From an uncultured Sphingomonas sp. (GTDB taxonomy: Bacteria > Pseudomonadota > Alphaproteobacteria > Sphingomonadales > Sphingomonadaceae), in NCBI RefSeq assembly GCF_934560975.1, contig NZ_CAKTFO010000022.1, positions 1 through 45,520 on the forward strand: a stretch of 45,520 nt of DNA. The letters are read 5' to 3'. Within the stretch, counting starts at the first letter, position 1. Each line of letters opens with the position of its first letter. Shown piece after piece: positions 15,262 to 22,505 of this stretch. The translations under genes and the position numbers were made by a program. The notes below the pieces were generated by a model that ran no database searches, was not told the origin of the DNA, and worked only from the letters and a program-made list of their open reading frames with translations.

Positions 15262-17916
15262 TTAGCCCAAGCCGGCGACCCGGCGCCACTCCGACACGAT
15301 CAGCGAACGCGCGGCCTGGTAGCGGGCGAGAAGGTCCGCCCATCCGTCCGTACCGCACAGTTCGGCGAGCAAGGACTGCGACGCGACAGGCGGCTCGGCC
15401 GAATCGGGTGCAACCAGCCGCAGCGCGATCAGCATGGCGGTGAGCAGGTCCACCGCCGCGCCGAAGCCGGGGCGCACCAGGCCCGCCTGCTCCAACGCGG
15501 TGGCGGCATGGTCGAGCCGTGGGTCCAGGCCGACCGTGTGGGCCAGTTGCAGCAGGTGGATGGCGAACTCCGCATCCACCAGCCCGCCTTCGATCAGCTT
15601 GACGTCGAGCGGCCCGGCCGGCGGCTTGTGAAGCGCGACCTCGCCCCGCATCTTGACCGCGTCCGCCACCAGCACGGTGTGATCGCGCGGCCGGGCGAGC
15701 ACGTCGTCGATCACCGCCTGAACCGCCCCGCGTGCCACGGGCGAGCCGAAGATCGGCCGGGCGCGGGCAAGCGCCATATGCTCCCACGTCCATGCGCTTT
15801 CCGCCTGGTAGCGCGCGAAACTGTCGACCGAAACGGCCAGCAGCCCCTGCCCGCCCGATGGCCGCAGCCGCGTGTCCACGGGGTAAAGCGGCCCGGACGC
15901 CGTCTGCACCGATAAGGCCGCCGTCACCCGCTGGCCGAGGCGGTTGAAATAGGTGGTCGCGCCGAGCGGCCTCGCCCCATCCGACTCGGCCAGGAAGTCG
16001 CCGGTGAACAGATAGACCAGGTCGAGATCGGAGGCGTGGGTCAGCACCCCGCCCCCCATCCGCCCCAAAGCCAGGATCACCAGCTCGCCACCGGGAACCC
16101 GGCCGTGCGCGGCCGCGAACTCCGCGATGGCGGCCCCGGCCATCACCTCGACCGCTGCCTGCGCCACCCGGCCATAGCCCGCGCCCACCGCCAGCGGCGC
16201 GGCGGAGCCGGTGACCAGTTGCACGCCTAGCTGGAACCGGCGTTCGCTGACGCGGGCGCGCACCCGGTCCAGCAGCGCCTGATAATCGTCCCCCTGCTCG
16301 CCCGCCGCGAATGCGTGGCATAGCGCCTCGACCGATGGTGCGGGGTCCAGCGCGCTGGCGTCGATCAACCCGTCGAGCAGCATTGCGCGACGCGACAATT
16401 CACCCGCCAGCGCCGGAGCATGGCTGAGGATGGCGGCGAGCTGGTCGAGCAAACCGGGCCGCGCCTCCAGCAGGCGGAACAGGTTCACGGCGCTGGGCAG
16501 GCGTTCCACCAGATCGTCGAACCGGGCCAGCGCTGCGTCCGGCGCGGGGGCGACGGCCAGCGCGCGCAGCAAGGCCGGCAGCACCGCCTCCAATGCGGTG
16601 CGCGCCGCCTCACTGCGGGTGGTGCGCACCCGCCCCTCGCGCCAGGCGGCGATCCGTGCCCGCGCGCGCGCTGGTTCGGCAAAGCCCGCGAACAGGTCCT
16701 CTCCCACCTGTCCGGACGGGGCCGGATCGGGATCGAGGCTGTCGTAGAGGGCGCCGACATGTTCCACCACCGGCGCGATCGCCGCGATCAGCGCGTCGCC
16801 GTCGGCATAGCCTGCCAGCCGGGCGGCGGCATCCCGCGCGGCGGGCTCCACCGGCAGGCGATGGGTCTGCTGATCGCCGACCATCTGCAACCGATGCTCG
16901 ATCGTGCGAAGGAAGCGATAGGCGTTGCCCAGCCGCTCCGCTTCGTCGGGCGGGATCAGCCCCGCCGCCGCCAGCGCCTGCAACGCATCCAAAGTGGCCG
17001 GTGCGCGCAGCGCGGGCATGCGGCCGCCATGGATCAGCTGGTGGATCTGGGCAAAGAATTCGATCTCGCGAATACCGCCCCGACCGCGCTTGACGTCGAA
17101 ACCGGGCCCAGGCCTCTGCCCCTGTGTGTGATGGCTGCGGATCCGGCGCGACAGGCCGCGTATCTCCGCGATGGTGCCGTAATCCAGCGCGCGCCGCCAC
17201 ACGAACGGACGGATATGGTCCAGGAACTGGCGGCCGAGCGGCAGGTCGCCGGCCGCCGCGCGCGCCCGGATAAAGGCGGCCCGCTCCCATGGCAGGGCGC
17301 TCGATTCATAATGCTGGATCGCCGCGTCGATCGGCACGGCGAGCGGCGTCGCCTCGGATGCGGGACGCAGGCGCAGGTCGACGCGCAGGACATAGCCGTC
17401 GGCGGTTGGCTCCTGCAGCAGCGCCACCACCCGGCGGGCGATGCGGACGGCGGCCTCCACCGGCTCCTCGCGCGCGCGGTGCGGCAAGGTGGCGGGATCG
17501 AACAGCAGGATCGGATCGATATCGGACGAATAATTCAGCTCATGGCTGCCCTGCTTGCCGAGTGCCAGCGCGACCATGCCGCGCGGCGGCTCGTCCGGCA
17601 TCCGTTCCAGCATCGCCGCCCGAATCGCGCGATCGAGCGCGTGGTCGGCAAAGTCGCTGAGCGCGCGCGTCGCCGCCTCGAACGGCAACCCGCCGAGATC
17701 CGCCAGCGCGATGGCGAGCGCCACGCTCTGCCGCTCCCGGCGCAGCGCCGCCATGAAGTCCGGGTTGGCAGGGTCCGCGGGCGGAAGCGCCGCCAGCGTG
17801 GCGGCCAACCCCCGTGCGTGCAGCGCCTCAACCACCTCCGGTCGCTTGCGCATCAGCCCGCGCAGGAACGGCGATTCCGCGTCGGCCAGTGCGATCGCGC
17901 GGTGCAGGTCGATCAT
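15262..17916 (-). CDS. glnE: Bifunctional glutamine synthetase adenylyltransferase/deadenylylase
   Basis: An 884-aa nitrogen-control enzyme that adds or removes AMP on glutamine synthetase in response to PII and glutamine. Two nucleotidyltransferase domains are visible: LGKQGSHELNYSSDIDPILL near residue 120 and LALGRMGGGVLTHASDLDLVY near residue 625, each with the paired Asp. Each is followed by a helical GlnE regulatory segment (KRGRGGIREIEFFAQ and KLIEGGLVDAEFAIHLLQL). It is somewhat shorter than the E. coli protein (946 aa), as is common in sphingomonads. It is divergent from the NepR-like small gene. Confidence 0.94.
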   Translation of the reverse strand: MIDLHRAIALADAESPFLRGLMRKRPEVVEALHARGLAATLAALPPADPANPDFMAALRRERQSVALAIALADLGGLPFEAATRALSDFADHALDRAIRAAMLERMPDEPPRGMVALALGKQGSHELNYSSDIDPILLFDPATLPHRAREEPVEAAVRIARRVVALLQEPTADGYVLRVDLRLRPASEATPLAVPIDAAIQHYESSALPWERAAFIRARAAAGDLPLGRQFLDHIRPFVWRRALDYGTIAEIRGLSRRIRSHHTQGQRPGPGFDVKRGRGGIREIEFFAQIHQLIHGGRMPALRAPATLDALQALAAAGLIPPDEAERLGNAYRFLRTIEHRLQMVGDQQTHRLPVEPAARDAAARLAGYADGDALIAAIAPVVEHVGALYDSLDPDPAPSGQVGEDLFAGFAEPARARARIAAWREGRVRTTRSEAARTALEAVLPALLRALAVAPAPDAALARFDDLVERLPSAVNLFRLLEARPGLLDQLAAILSHAPALAGELSRRAMLLDGLIDASALDPAPSVEALCHAFAAGEQGDDYQALLDRVRARVSERRFQLGVQLVTGSAAPLAVGAGYGRVAQAAVEVMAGAAIAEFAAAHGRVPGGELVILALGRMGGGVLTHASDLDLVYLFTGDFLAESDGARPLGATTYFNRLGQRVTAALSVQTASGPLYPVDTRLRPSGGQGLLAVSVDSFARYQAESAWTWEHMALARARPIFGSPVARGAVQAVIDDVLARPRDHTVLVADAVKMRGEVALHKPPAGPLDVKLIEGGLVDAEFAIHLLQLAHTVGLDPRLDHAATALEQAGLVRPGFGAAVDLLTAMLIALRLVAPDSAEPPVASQSLLAELCGTDGWADLLARYQAARSLIVSEWRRVAGLG

Positions 17917-18007
17917 CGCATCCTCATTCCCGCAAGATCATCCAGGTTATTGACAGATCCCCCGGCGATTTCCTGCAACCCCAGCGGCCATTCGGCGTTT
18001 CGAGCGC

Positions 18008-18181
18008 ATGGAGTCGGTGCATCAATCGCAGTGCCTGCCGTGGCAGGACGAAAAGCGGGAGGCCCAGTTGGTCTACTCGCCCGCGCCGTACGAAGGCGTG
18101 CAGCGCGCGCTGCTGGGCAGTTTCGGCTCCACCCCCGCCATGCCCACGGAGTTGACGCGGCTGCTCGACCGCCTGCGCTGA
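18008..18181 (+). CDS. Small NepR-like protein (57 aa), possible second anti-sigma factor
   Basis: A short reading frame starting ATG at 18008. After a polar N-terminus, its last ~27 residues (GVQRALLGSFGSTPAMP then ELTRLLDRLR) align by eye with the C-terminus of the NepR at 20.4 kb (VSDALRSAYQEAVSENVPQE then FLDLLGKLA) with a two-residue gap. The shared pattern is two helices with Leu/Leu spacing joined by a Pro-containing turn. It lies end to end with ecfG, the gene for the sigma factor NepR would bind. The ribosome site is weak. Family assignment rests on a short match, so it may instead be an unrelated small protein. Confidence 0.5.
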   Translation: MESVHQSQCLPWQDEKREAQLVYSPAPYEGVQRALLGSFGSTPAMPTELTRLLDRLR

Positions 18182-18237
18182 CGGATAGGATTCAGCCGTA
18201 ATGGCTTCGGGCAAGGCCGCCATGCGCCCTGCCCTAC

Positions 18238-18285
18238 GTGGCGCTGGTGCGATTGCGAACACCCGCCGCACGACGCACCAGCCAC
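18238..18285. terminator. Stem-loop between convergent NepR-like gene and ecfG
   Basis: GTGG-cg-CTGGTGCG (18238-18251) pairs with CGCACCAG-CCAC (18274-18285), a 12-bp stem with a two-base bulge and a 22-nt loop. It lies exactly between two convergent stop codons, where a bidirectional terminator is expected. No T tract follows on either strand, so factor-independent termination is uncertain. Confidence 0.45.
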
Positions 18286-18288
18286 CGA

Positions 18289-18921
18289 TCAACGCCCGCG
18301 GCTGAGTTCGTCCACTTCGCCCATGATGCTGTTGAGGGGGCTTTCGCTGACCGGATCGTCATCGCGGCGCGACGGCAGCTTGCCGGTGTTCATCAACTGC
18401 TCCAGCGCGACGCGGCCACGCGCCACGCGGCTCTTAATCGTGCCCACCGCACAACCGCAAATGTCCGCCGCTTCCTCGTAAGCGAAGCCGCCCGCGCCGA
18501 CCAGGATCAGCGCCTCGCGCTGCGGCTGGGGCAGGTGCATCAGCGCGCGCTGGAGATCGCCGAGGTCGACATGCCGTTCCTGGCTGGCCGGGGCGGCCAG
18601 GATCTTGCTGGCGGTGATGTCGTCCCATTCCCCTTTGAAGCGCGCGCGGCGCATCTGGCTGAGGAACAGGTTGCGCAGGATGATAAAGGTCCAGGCACGC
18701 ATGTTGGTGCCGGCCTGGAAACGCTTGCGCGCGGCCCACGCCTTCAGCAGCGTTTCCTGCACCAGATCGTCGGCCAGGTCGCGATTGCCCGAAAGCGAAC
18801 GCCCAAAGGCGCGCAGATGCGGGATGACGCGCGCAAGCTCTTCCCGGAACGCCTCGTCCGTCAGCGGAACATGCTCTTCCGCGGGGACATCATTATCCGC
18901 TTCCTGTGTCACATCACTCAT
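18289..18921 (-). CDS. ecfG: General stress response sigma factor EcfG
   Basis: A ~210-aa ECF sigma factor. Region 2 covers roughly residues 30-100 (RSLSGNRDLADDLVQETLLK, then MRAWTFIILRNLFLSQMRR). Region 4 covers residues ~125-185 (LPQPQREALILVGAGGFAYE, then CAVGTIKSRVARGR). These sequences are characteristic of the alphaproteobacterial EcfG/SigT/RpoE2 group. It is sequestered by NepR and released when phosphorylated PhyR binds NepR. phyR, nepR and a PhyP-like gene all lie within 4 kb. ATG 18933 is an alternative start; GGAG is too close to that one and rather far (13 nt) from 18921. Transcription probably begins at the EcfG-type promoter at 19181-19205, which would give autoregulation. Confidence 0.92.
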   Translation of the reverse strand: MSDVTQEADNDVPAEEHVPLTDEAFREELARVIPHLRAFGRSLSGNRDLADDLVQETLLKAWAARKRFQAGTNMRAWTFIILRNLFLSQMRRARFKGEWDDITASKILAAPASQERHVDLGDLQRALMHLPQPQREALILVGAGGFAYEEAADICGCAVGTIKSRVARGRVALEQLMNTGKLPSRRDDDPVSESPLNSIMGEVDELSRGR

Positions 18922-19014
18922 CGCGGATATCATTCTCCGTGGGCGGCGTGCCGCCTTTGGCCCGCACGTCGAAATGGGCGCTTGCTGCCCAAACTACAAC
19001 CAGCATTGGATTAA

Positions 19015-19152
19015 TTAGCGCCAGATGAACAGGATGACGGCAAACAGGATTACCACCAACGCAAGGCTGATCGGCAGCACATAGCGCGTGACATGGGTGG
19101 AAGACCCGGCCCGTGCCTCGGTTCGGGAAAGTTGGGGTTCATCGTCCGCCAT
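19015..19152 (-). CDS. 45-aa single-pass membrane protein in the ecfG transcript
   Basis: A small gene: ATG 19152, a hydrophilic N-terminus (MADDEPQLSRTEARAGSSTH), then one strongly hydrophobic helix (VLPISLALVVILFAVILFIW) ending in Arg and a TAA stop. The topology is probably N-in or N-out with the helix at the extreme C-terminus, that is tail-anchored. Upstream GGCAGG could act as ribosome site. It lies between an exact GGAAC-N16-CGTT promoter and ecfG, so it should be induced with the general stress response. I do not recognise a family; membrane anchoring or sensing roles are open. Confidence 0.65.
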   Translation of the reverse strand: MADDEPQLSRTEARAGSSTHVTRYVLPISLALVVILFAVILFIWR

Positions 19153-19180
19153 TGGCCTGCCCACATCGTTGCAGGCAGCC

Positions 19181-19205
19181 AACGGTTGCCGCCCGCGCGG
19201 GTTCC
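19181..19205 (-). promoter_or_regulatory. EcfG-dependent promoter for the 45-aa membrane protein and ecfG
   Basis: On the minus strand GGAAC (19205-19201), a 16-base spacer, then CGTT (19184-19181) exactly match the alphaproteobacterial GSR consensus GGAAC-N16/17-CGTT. The expected transcript start is near 19174, about 22 bases before the small-protein ATG. The placement implies positive autoregulation of ecfG, as known in other GSR systems. Confidence 0.8.
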
Positions 19206-19215
19206 ACGCGGGCGG
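19189..19215 (-). terminator. GC-rich hairpin after phyR, overlapping the ecfG promoter
   Basis: CCGCCCGCG (19189-19197) and CGCGGGCGG (19207-19215) form a perfect 9-bp stem with a 9-nt loop, 12 bases past the phyR stop. No T tract follows. It shares DNA with the GGAAC element of the downstream promoter, so termination of phyR transcripts and initiation of the ecfG transcript may be mechanically linked. Confidence 0.45.
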
Positions 19216-19227
19216 CGGGTATGAGGT

Positions 19228-20022
19228 TCAGGCGGGAACGGTGGCCGCGTCGAAGAACAGGGCCTGGCTGATCGCCGCCTTCACCGTGGACCGCTGGAAT
19301 GGCTTGGTAATCAGGAAGGTCGGTTCCGGCCGTTCGCCGGTCAGCAGGCGCTCGGGGAAGGCGGTGATGAAGATCACCGGCACGCTGAACTCGGCCAGGA
19401 TGTCCTTGACCGCGTCGATGCCGGAGCTGTCGTCCGCCAGCTGGATGTCGGCCAGCACCAGGCCCGGGCGCTGCGCCAGCGCCTGCGCCACCGCCTCGTC
19501 GCGGGTCACCGCCACGCCGGTGACGTTGTGGCCCAGGTCGCGGACGATGGTTTCCAGGTCCATCGCGATGATCGGCTCATCCTCGATGATCAGCACGTCG
19601 GCGCGCGTCTGTCGCTCGATCTCGGCAATCGCCTCCTGCACCAGCGACTCCACCTCGCTCGTGCCCAGCTCCATCAGGTAGCCGGTGTCGTCGGTGGTGA
19701 AGCCCTCCAGCTGAGTCAGCAACAGCGCCTGGCGCGAGCGCGGGGTGATCTGCGCCAGCCGGGCGTCCGCCACGTTGGTCTCGCCGCCCAGCTCCACGTC
19801 GCGGTCCCCGTCGTCGCTGTTGGCCGACGACCAGATGCCCTGAAAGGTGCGATACAGGCCCAGCCGCACGTCCACGTCGCGCGGGAAATCCTCGGGCGCC
19901 GCGACGATTGCCTCCAGCGTCGCGCGGACATAGGCATCGCCATGCTGCTGGGTTCCGGTGAGCGCGCGGGCGTAGCGCCGCAGAAAGGGAAGATGCGGTG
20001 CGAGATCCTGACCGAGCGACAT
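19228..20022 (-). CDS. phyR: PhyR general stress response regulator (anti-anti-sigma factor)
   Basis: A 264-aa protein with the diagnostic PhyR layout. Residues ~1-125 are an EcfG-like sigma domain that lacks function in transcription (HLPFLRRYARALTGTQQHGD and ITPRSRQALLLTQLEGFTTD). Residues ~140-260 are a receiver: VLIIEDEPIIAMDLE, phospho-acceptor Asp in LADIQLADDSSG, and VIFITAFPERLLTGE then LITKPF, the FATGUY-type pattern of GSR receivers. When phosphorylated it binds NepR and frees EcfG. It is divergent from nepR. A GGAG lies about 12 bases before ATG 20022, so the translation signal is modest. Confidence 0.95.
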   Translation of the reverse strand: MSLGQDLAPHLPFLRRYARALTGTQQHGDAYVRATLEAIVAAPEDFPRDVDVRLGLYRTFQGIWSSANSDDGDRDVELGGETNVADARLAQITPRSRQALLLTQLEGFTTDDTGYLMELGTSEVESLVQEAIAEIERQTRADVLIIEDEPIIAMDLETIVRDLGHNVTGVAVTRDEAVAQALAQRPGLVLADIQLADDSSGIDAVKDILAEFSVPVIFITAFPERLLTGERPEPTFLITKPFQRSTVKAAISQALFFDAATVPA

Positions 20023-20136
20023 GTTCGTGGGTAGCTCCTGAATGAGAGACGCATTCTGATGGCATTGCGACAACCTGTCCAACCCGCGATCGCCAAACGT
20101 CACAGGCGGGGCCATCATGTTTCTTTGCCCGGAGGC

Positions 20137-20161
20137 GGAACAATCGACGCCCGTTTTGGTT
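20137..20161 (+). promoter_or_regulatory. EcfG-type promoter upstream of nepR
   Basis: GGAAC (20137-20141), 16 bases, then GGTT (20158-20161), one mismatch from GGAAC-N16-CGTT. It points at nepR and the following phyP-like gene, giving the negative feedback expected when the sigma factor induces its own inhibitor. The transcript leader would be about 100 nt. Confidence 0.65.
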
Positions 20162-20267
20162 TCATCGTCGGCGCGAACGTCCCCAAAAGGGTGTGCCGCG
20201 CCGCATCCGCGTTCTGACCACGACCATGGTGCGACATTGAAGATGATCATTTGCGGGGGGCGACGGG

Positions 20268-20447
20268 TTGACGTCGGATAAGGAAAGCAAGACGCTTGGG
20301 CGTGATCGAACCAAGGCCGGGACGAGCAAGCGAGGCGCGCGCGGCAACGATCCGCATGTGTCCGATGCCCTGCGTAGCGCCTATCAGGAAGCTGTAAGCG
20401 AGAATGTTCCCCAGGAATTCCTGGACCTGCTTGGCAAGCTCGCCTGA
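20268..20447 (+). CDS. nepR: Anti-sigma factor NepR (TTG start)
   Basis: A 59-aa protein. A basic, disordered N-terminus (KTLGRDRTKAGTSKRGARG) is followed by the conserved NepR core (DPHVSDALRSAYQEAVSENV, then PQEFLDLLGKLA): two amphipathic helices joined at a Val-Pro turn that clamp onto sigma EcfG or onto PhyR. The only start in frame after an upstream stop codon at 20244 is TTG 20268, preceded by a run of six G residues at suitable distance. The weak start may keep NepR low. It is divergent from phyR and 15 bp upstream of the phyP-like gene. Confidence 0.9.
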   Translation: MTSDKESKTLGRDRTKAGTSKRGARGNDPHVSDALRSAYQEAVSENVPQEFLDLLGKLA

Positions 20448-20462
20448 CGGCGAGCGACCGGC

Positions 20463-22061
20463 ATGACCGACAGCCCCTGGACGCCAGCGCGACTGGCCCG
20501 ACTGGTTCCGGACCGACTTTCGACCGGCACGAAGATGCTCCTGATCCTGACGGTGGCGTTGCTGCCGCTCGGGCTGATCGCGTTCTTCGCCTCCGTCCAG
20601 TCCGCCCGATCCAAGCAGATGCAGCGTGAGACCGACGCCCGCGTCATCGCGACGGCGGAGGCGCGGCAGGTGGACATCCTGCTGCTGCGCGGCGCAACCC
20701 TGGTCCGCAACGGGCTGACCGCGCGCATCCCCGATGGCAGGCGCTGTTCCGCGCTGGCCGATCGCGCCCAATCCATGTTGCACGGTGGCATGCAGGTCGC
20801 GCTGATCGGCCCGGACGGCCGCTTGCTGTGCAACACGCCCGGCTTCGACGTCGCGGACGAGCCCGCTCCGGCGCAGGATGCAGGGCTGGAACTGCGCACG
20901 CGAGACAATCCGCATGGGCTGCGCTTCGCCGTGCCCGGCGTTGATGGTACCTATGGCGTGGCCGAACTGCCGCTTGATCTGTTGCAGCGGGTCTTGGCAA
21001 TCGGTGGCACCCGGCCGGGGATCCAGGTCGGCAGCGGAGAAGCGGCGTTGACCATCACCGAGGCGCCGCGCCCCGGTCTGTTCGACCGCCATGTCACGGT
21101 CGACGTGCCCGTCGCCGGCGGGCAGACGCAGCTGATGCTGGAGCTGGTCGCCAACCCCGTCAGCGCGACCGAGATCCTGCTGGTGCTGCTGCCCCTGCTG
21201 ATGTGGGCCGCGGCCGCGGCGAGCGCGTGGGTGGTGGTGGACCAACTGCTGCTCCGCCCGCTGGCGCGGTTGCAGGGCGCCGTCGCTGCCTGGGGCGGCG
21301 CGCATGAGGCATTGGTCCTGCCCCGCATCTCCACCCCGTCCGAGGAGATCAGGGCACTGGGCGAGTCGTTCCGCGAAACCACGGCGCAACTGGTGCAGCG
21401 GGAAGAGGCGCTGGAACAGGGACTGAGCCATCAGGTGCGCCTGACTCGCGAAGTGCACCATCGGGTGAAGAACAACCTCCAGGTGGTCGCCAGCCTGATC
21501 AACCTGCATTCGCGCGGCACCCAGGGCGACGTGGCGGGCGCCTACGCTTCCATCCAGCGGCGGGTGGACGCACTCGCGGTGGTTCACCGCAACCATTATG
21601 CCGAGCTGGAGGAAAATCGCGGTGTCGCGCTCCGCTCGATCATCGCGGAACTGGCGGCGAATCTGCGTGGCGGGGCCGATCCGGCGGCTGCGCACCTCAC
21701 CATCACACTCGACATGGTCCCGGCTTTCGTCAGCCAGGACGTGGCGGTGCCCGTGGCCTTTCTGGTGACGGAGATCGTGGAGCTGATCATGGCATGCGAT
21801 CCCCGTGGGCACGTCGCCGTGATCCTGGTCGGCGGCCCCACCCCCGACCGGGCGTTGCTGTCGGTCGAGGCACGGGGACTGACCGGGGATGCGTGCAGCA
21901 CGTACCGCCACCGCGAACGGTTCGAGCGGATCGTGACCGGCCTGGCGCGCCAGTTGCGCACGTCGCTGGAATTCGATGCCGAACGGGGCCGCTACAGCAT
22001 CACGATCGGCATCGTGCCGGACCTGCGCCGCGAAGACGAAGGCCCGCGGCAAATAATTTAA
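20463..22061 (+). CDS. phyP: PhyP-like HWE/HisKA_2 sensor protein with degenerate ATPase domain
   Basis: A 532-aa inner-membrane protein. Two membrane helices (near residues 25-45 and 235-260) flank a ~190-residue periplasmic sensor domain. A HAMP-like stretch follows, then the His box REVHHRVKNNLQVVASLIN (about residue 335). The ATPase region is eroded: the N-box position reads VTEIVELIMA where kinases have NELxxNAxKH, and the G1 box reads VEARGLTGD instead of DxGxG. It should therefore not bind ATP normally. In Sphingomonas sp. Fr1 the protein PhyP, encoded at the same locus, is a negative regulator and likely phosphatase of PhyR; this gene fits that role. Confidence 0.82.
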   Translation: MTDSPWTPARLARLVPDRLSTGTKMLLILTVALLPLGLIAFFASVQSARSKQMQRETDARVIATAEARQVDILLLRGATLVRNGLTARIPDGRRCSALADRAQSMLHGGMQVALIGPDGRLLCNTPGFDVADEPAPAQDAGLELRTRDNPHGLRFAVPGVDGTYGVAELPLDLLQRVLAIGGTRPGIQVGSGEAALTITEAPRPGLFDRHVTVDVPVAGGQTQLMLELVANPVSATEILLVLLPLLMWAAAAASAWVVVDQLLLRPLARLQGAVAAWGGAHEALVLPRISTPSEEIRALGESFRETTAQLVQREEALEQGLSHQVRLTREVHHRVKNNLQVVASLINLHSRGTQGDVAGAYASIQRRVDALAVVHRNHYAELEENRGVALRSIIAELAANLRGGADPAAAHLTITLDMVPAFVSQDVAVPVAFLVTEIVELIMACDPRGHVAVILVGGPTPDRALLSVEARGLTGDACSTYRHRERFERIVTGLARQLRTSLEFDAERGRYSITIGIVPDLRREDEGPRQII

Positions 22062-22070
22062 CGGGTTGGC

Positions 22071-22095
22071 GGAACCGACCGCAACACAGCCCGTT
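22071..22095 (+). promoter_or_regulatory. Exact EcfG-type promoter before the C-loop RNA and entericidin gene
   Basis: GGAAC (22071-22075), 16 bases, then CGTT (22092-22095) match the GSR consensus with no mismatch, ten bases after the phyP-like stop codon. The expected start is near 22102. The first reading frame downstream begins only at 22304, leaving about 200 nt of untranslated RNA that is rich in structure (next entry). A second GGAAC at 22229-22233 is followed after 16 bases by GATT, a poorer match closer to the entericidin gene. Confidence 0.75.
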
Positions 22096-22100
22096 ATGCC

Positions 22101-22200
22101 ATTCGGATAGCGACCTTTTGCCCCCCCGCTCTCGCTGTCCGAACACGAATGGGCCCAGACGCGTCAATCCTCCCCCCCCGGTGGCGCTCTGGGCCCTAGT
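22101..22200 (+). ncRNA. Candidate GSR-induced small RNA with two C-rich loops (GsrN-like)
   Basis: Two consecutive stem-loops follow the exact EcfG-type promoter. Stem-loop 1: CCATTCG (22099-22105) with CGAATGG (22146-22152), inside it AGCGA (22109-22113) with TCGCT (22132-22136); the loop contains seven consecutive C (22121-22127). Stem-loop 2: GGGCCCAGA (22151-22159) with TCTGGGCCC (22188-22196), a perfect 9-bp stem; its loop contains CCT followed by eight C. Exposed C-rich loops act as anti-Shine-Dalgarno seeds in alphaproteobacterial stress RNAs; Caulobacter GsrN is controlled by the EcfG homologue SigT and works this way. There is no U tract after stem-loop 2, so the 3' end is unknown, and it may instead be the structured leader of the entericidin mRNA. 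Confidence 0.5.
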
Positions 22201-22303
22201 CGTATCTGGGGCAGATCGCTTCACTTGCGGAACCATTCCGACCATGCGGGATTGAGCCTGCGATGTCGGCGCTGAAGCGTCGATATGGAACGGGAGCATT
22301 CAC

Positions 22304-22441
22304 ATGGTTCGCAAGGTCTTGAACGTCACGCTGATCGCCGGCACGCTGATGCTGGCCGCGTGCAACACCGTCGCGGGCGCCGGCAAGGACGTCTCGTCGG
22401 CCGGTGACGCAGTCAGCAACACGGCTGAAAAGTCGAAGTAA
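22304..22441 (+). CDS. Entericidin-like small lipoprotein
   Basis: A 45-aa protein. A basic start (MVRKVLN), a hydrophobic segment and the lipobox LMLAAC (Cys at residue 20) are followed by NTVAGAGKDVSSAGDAVSNT, the conserved core of the entericidin A/B family. These membrane lipoproteins are linked to stress and stationary phase; in E. coli ecnAB forms an antidote/bacteriolysin pair. GGGAG upstream serves as ribosome site. Its position after EcfG-type promoter motifs suggests stress induction. A strong terminator follows 25 bp downstream. Confidence 0.88.
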   Translation: MVRKVLNVTLIAGTLMLAACNTVAGAGKDVSSAGDAVSNTAEKSK

Positions 22442-22465
22442 TACCCACTTCGATCGACGTGGAAG

Positions 22466-22505
22466 CGGGCGCCCTCCTCAACGGAGCGGCGCCCGTTTTC
22501 GTTTG
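22466..22505 (+). terminator. Rho-independent terminator after the entericidin gene
   Basis: CGGGCGCC-CTCC (22466-22477), a TCAAC loop, then GGAG-c-GGCGCCCG (22483-22495), followed by TTTTCGTTT. The stem is 12 bp with a single-base bulge. It closes the GSR region on the right. Confidence 0.88.

Noticed and set aside
17950..17978. TTGACA upstream of the NepR-like gene as a sigma70 promoter
   Set aside because: At 17 bp spacing the -10 would read CTGCAA, which is poor; no convincing promoter can be named.
22229..22253. Second GGAAC element before the entericidin gene as a GSR promoter
   Set aside because: After 16 bases it reads GATT, only two of four bases matching CGTT; the exact motif at 22071 is the better candidate.
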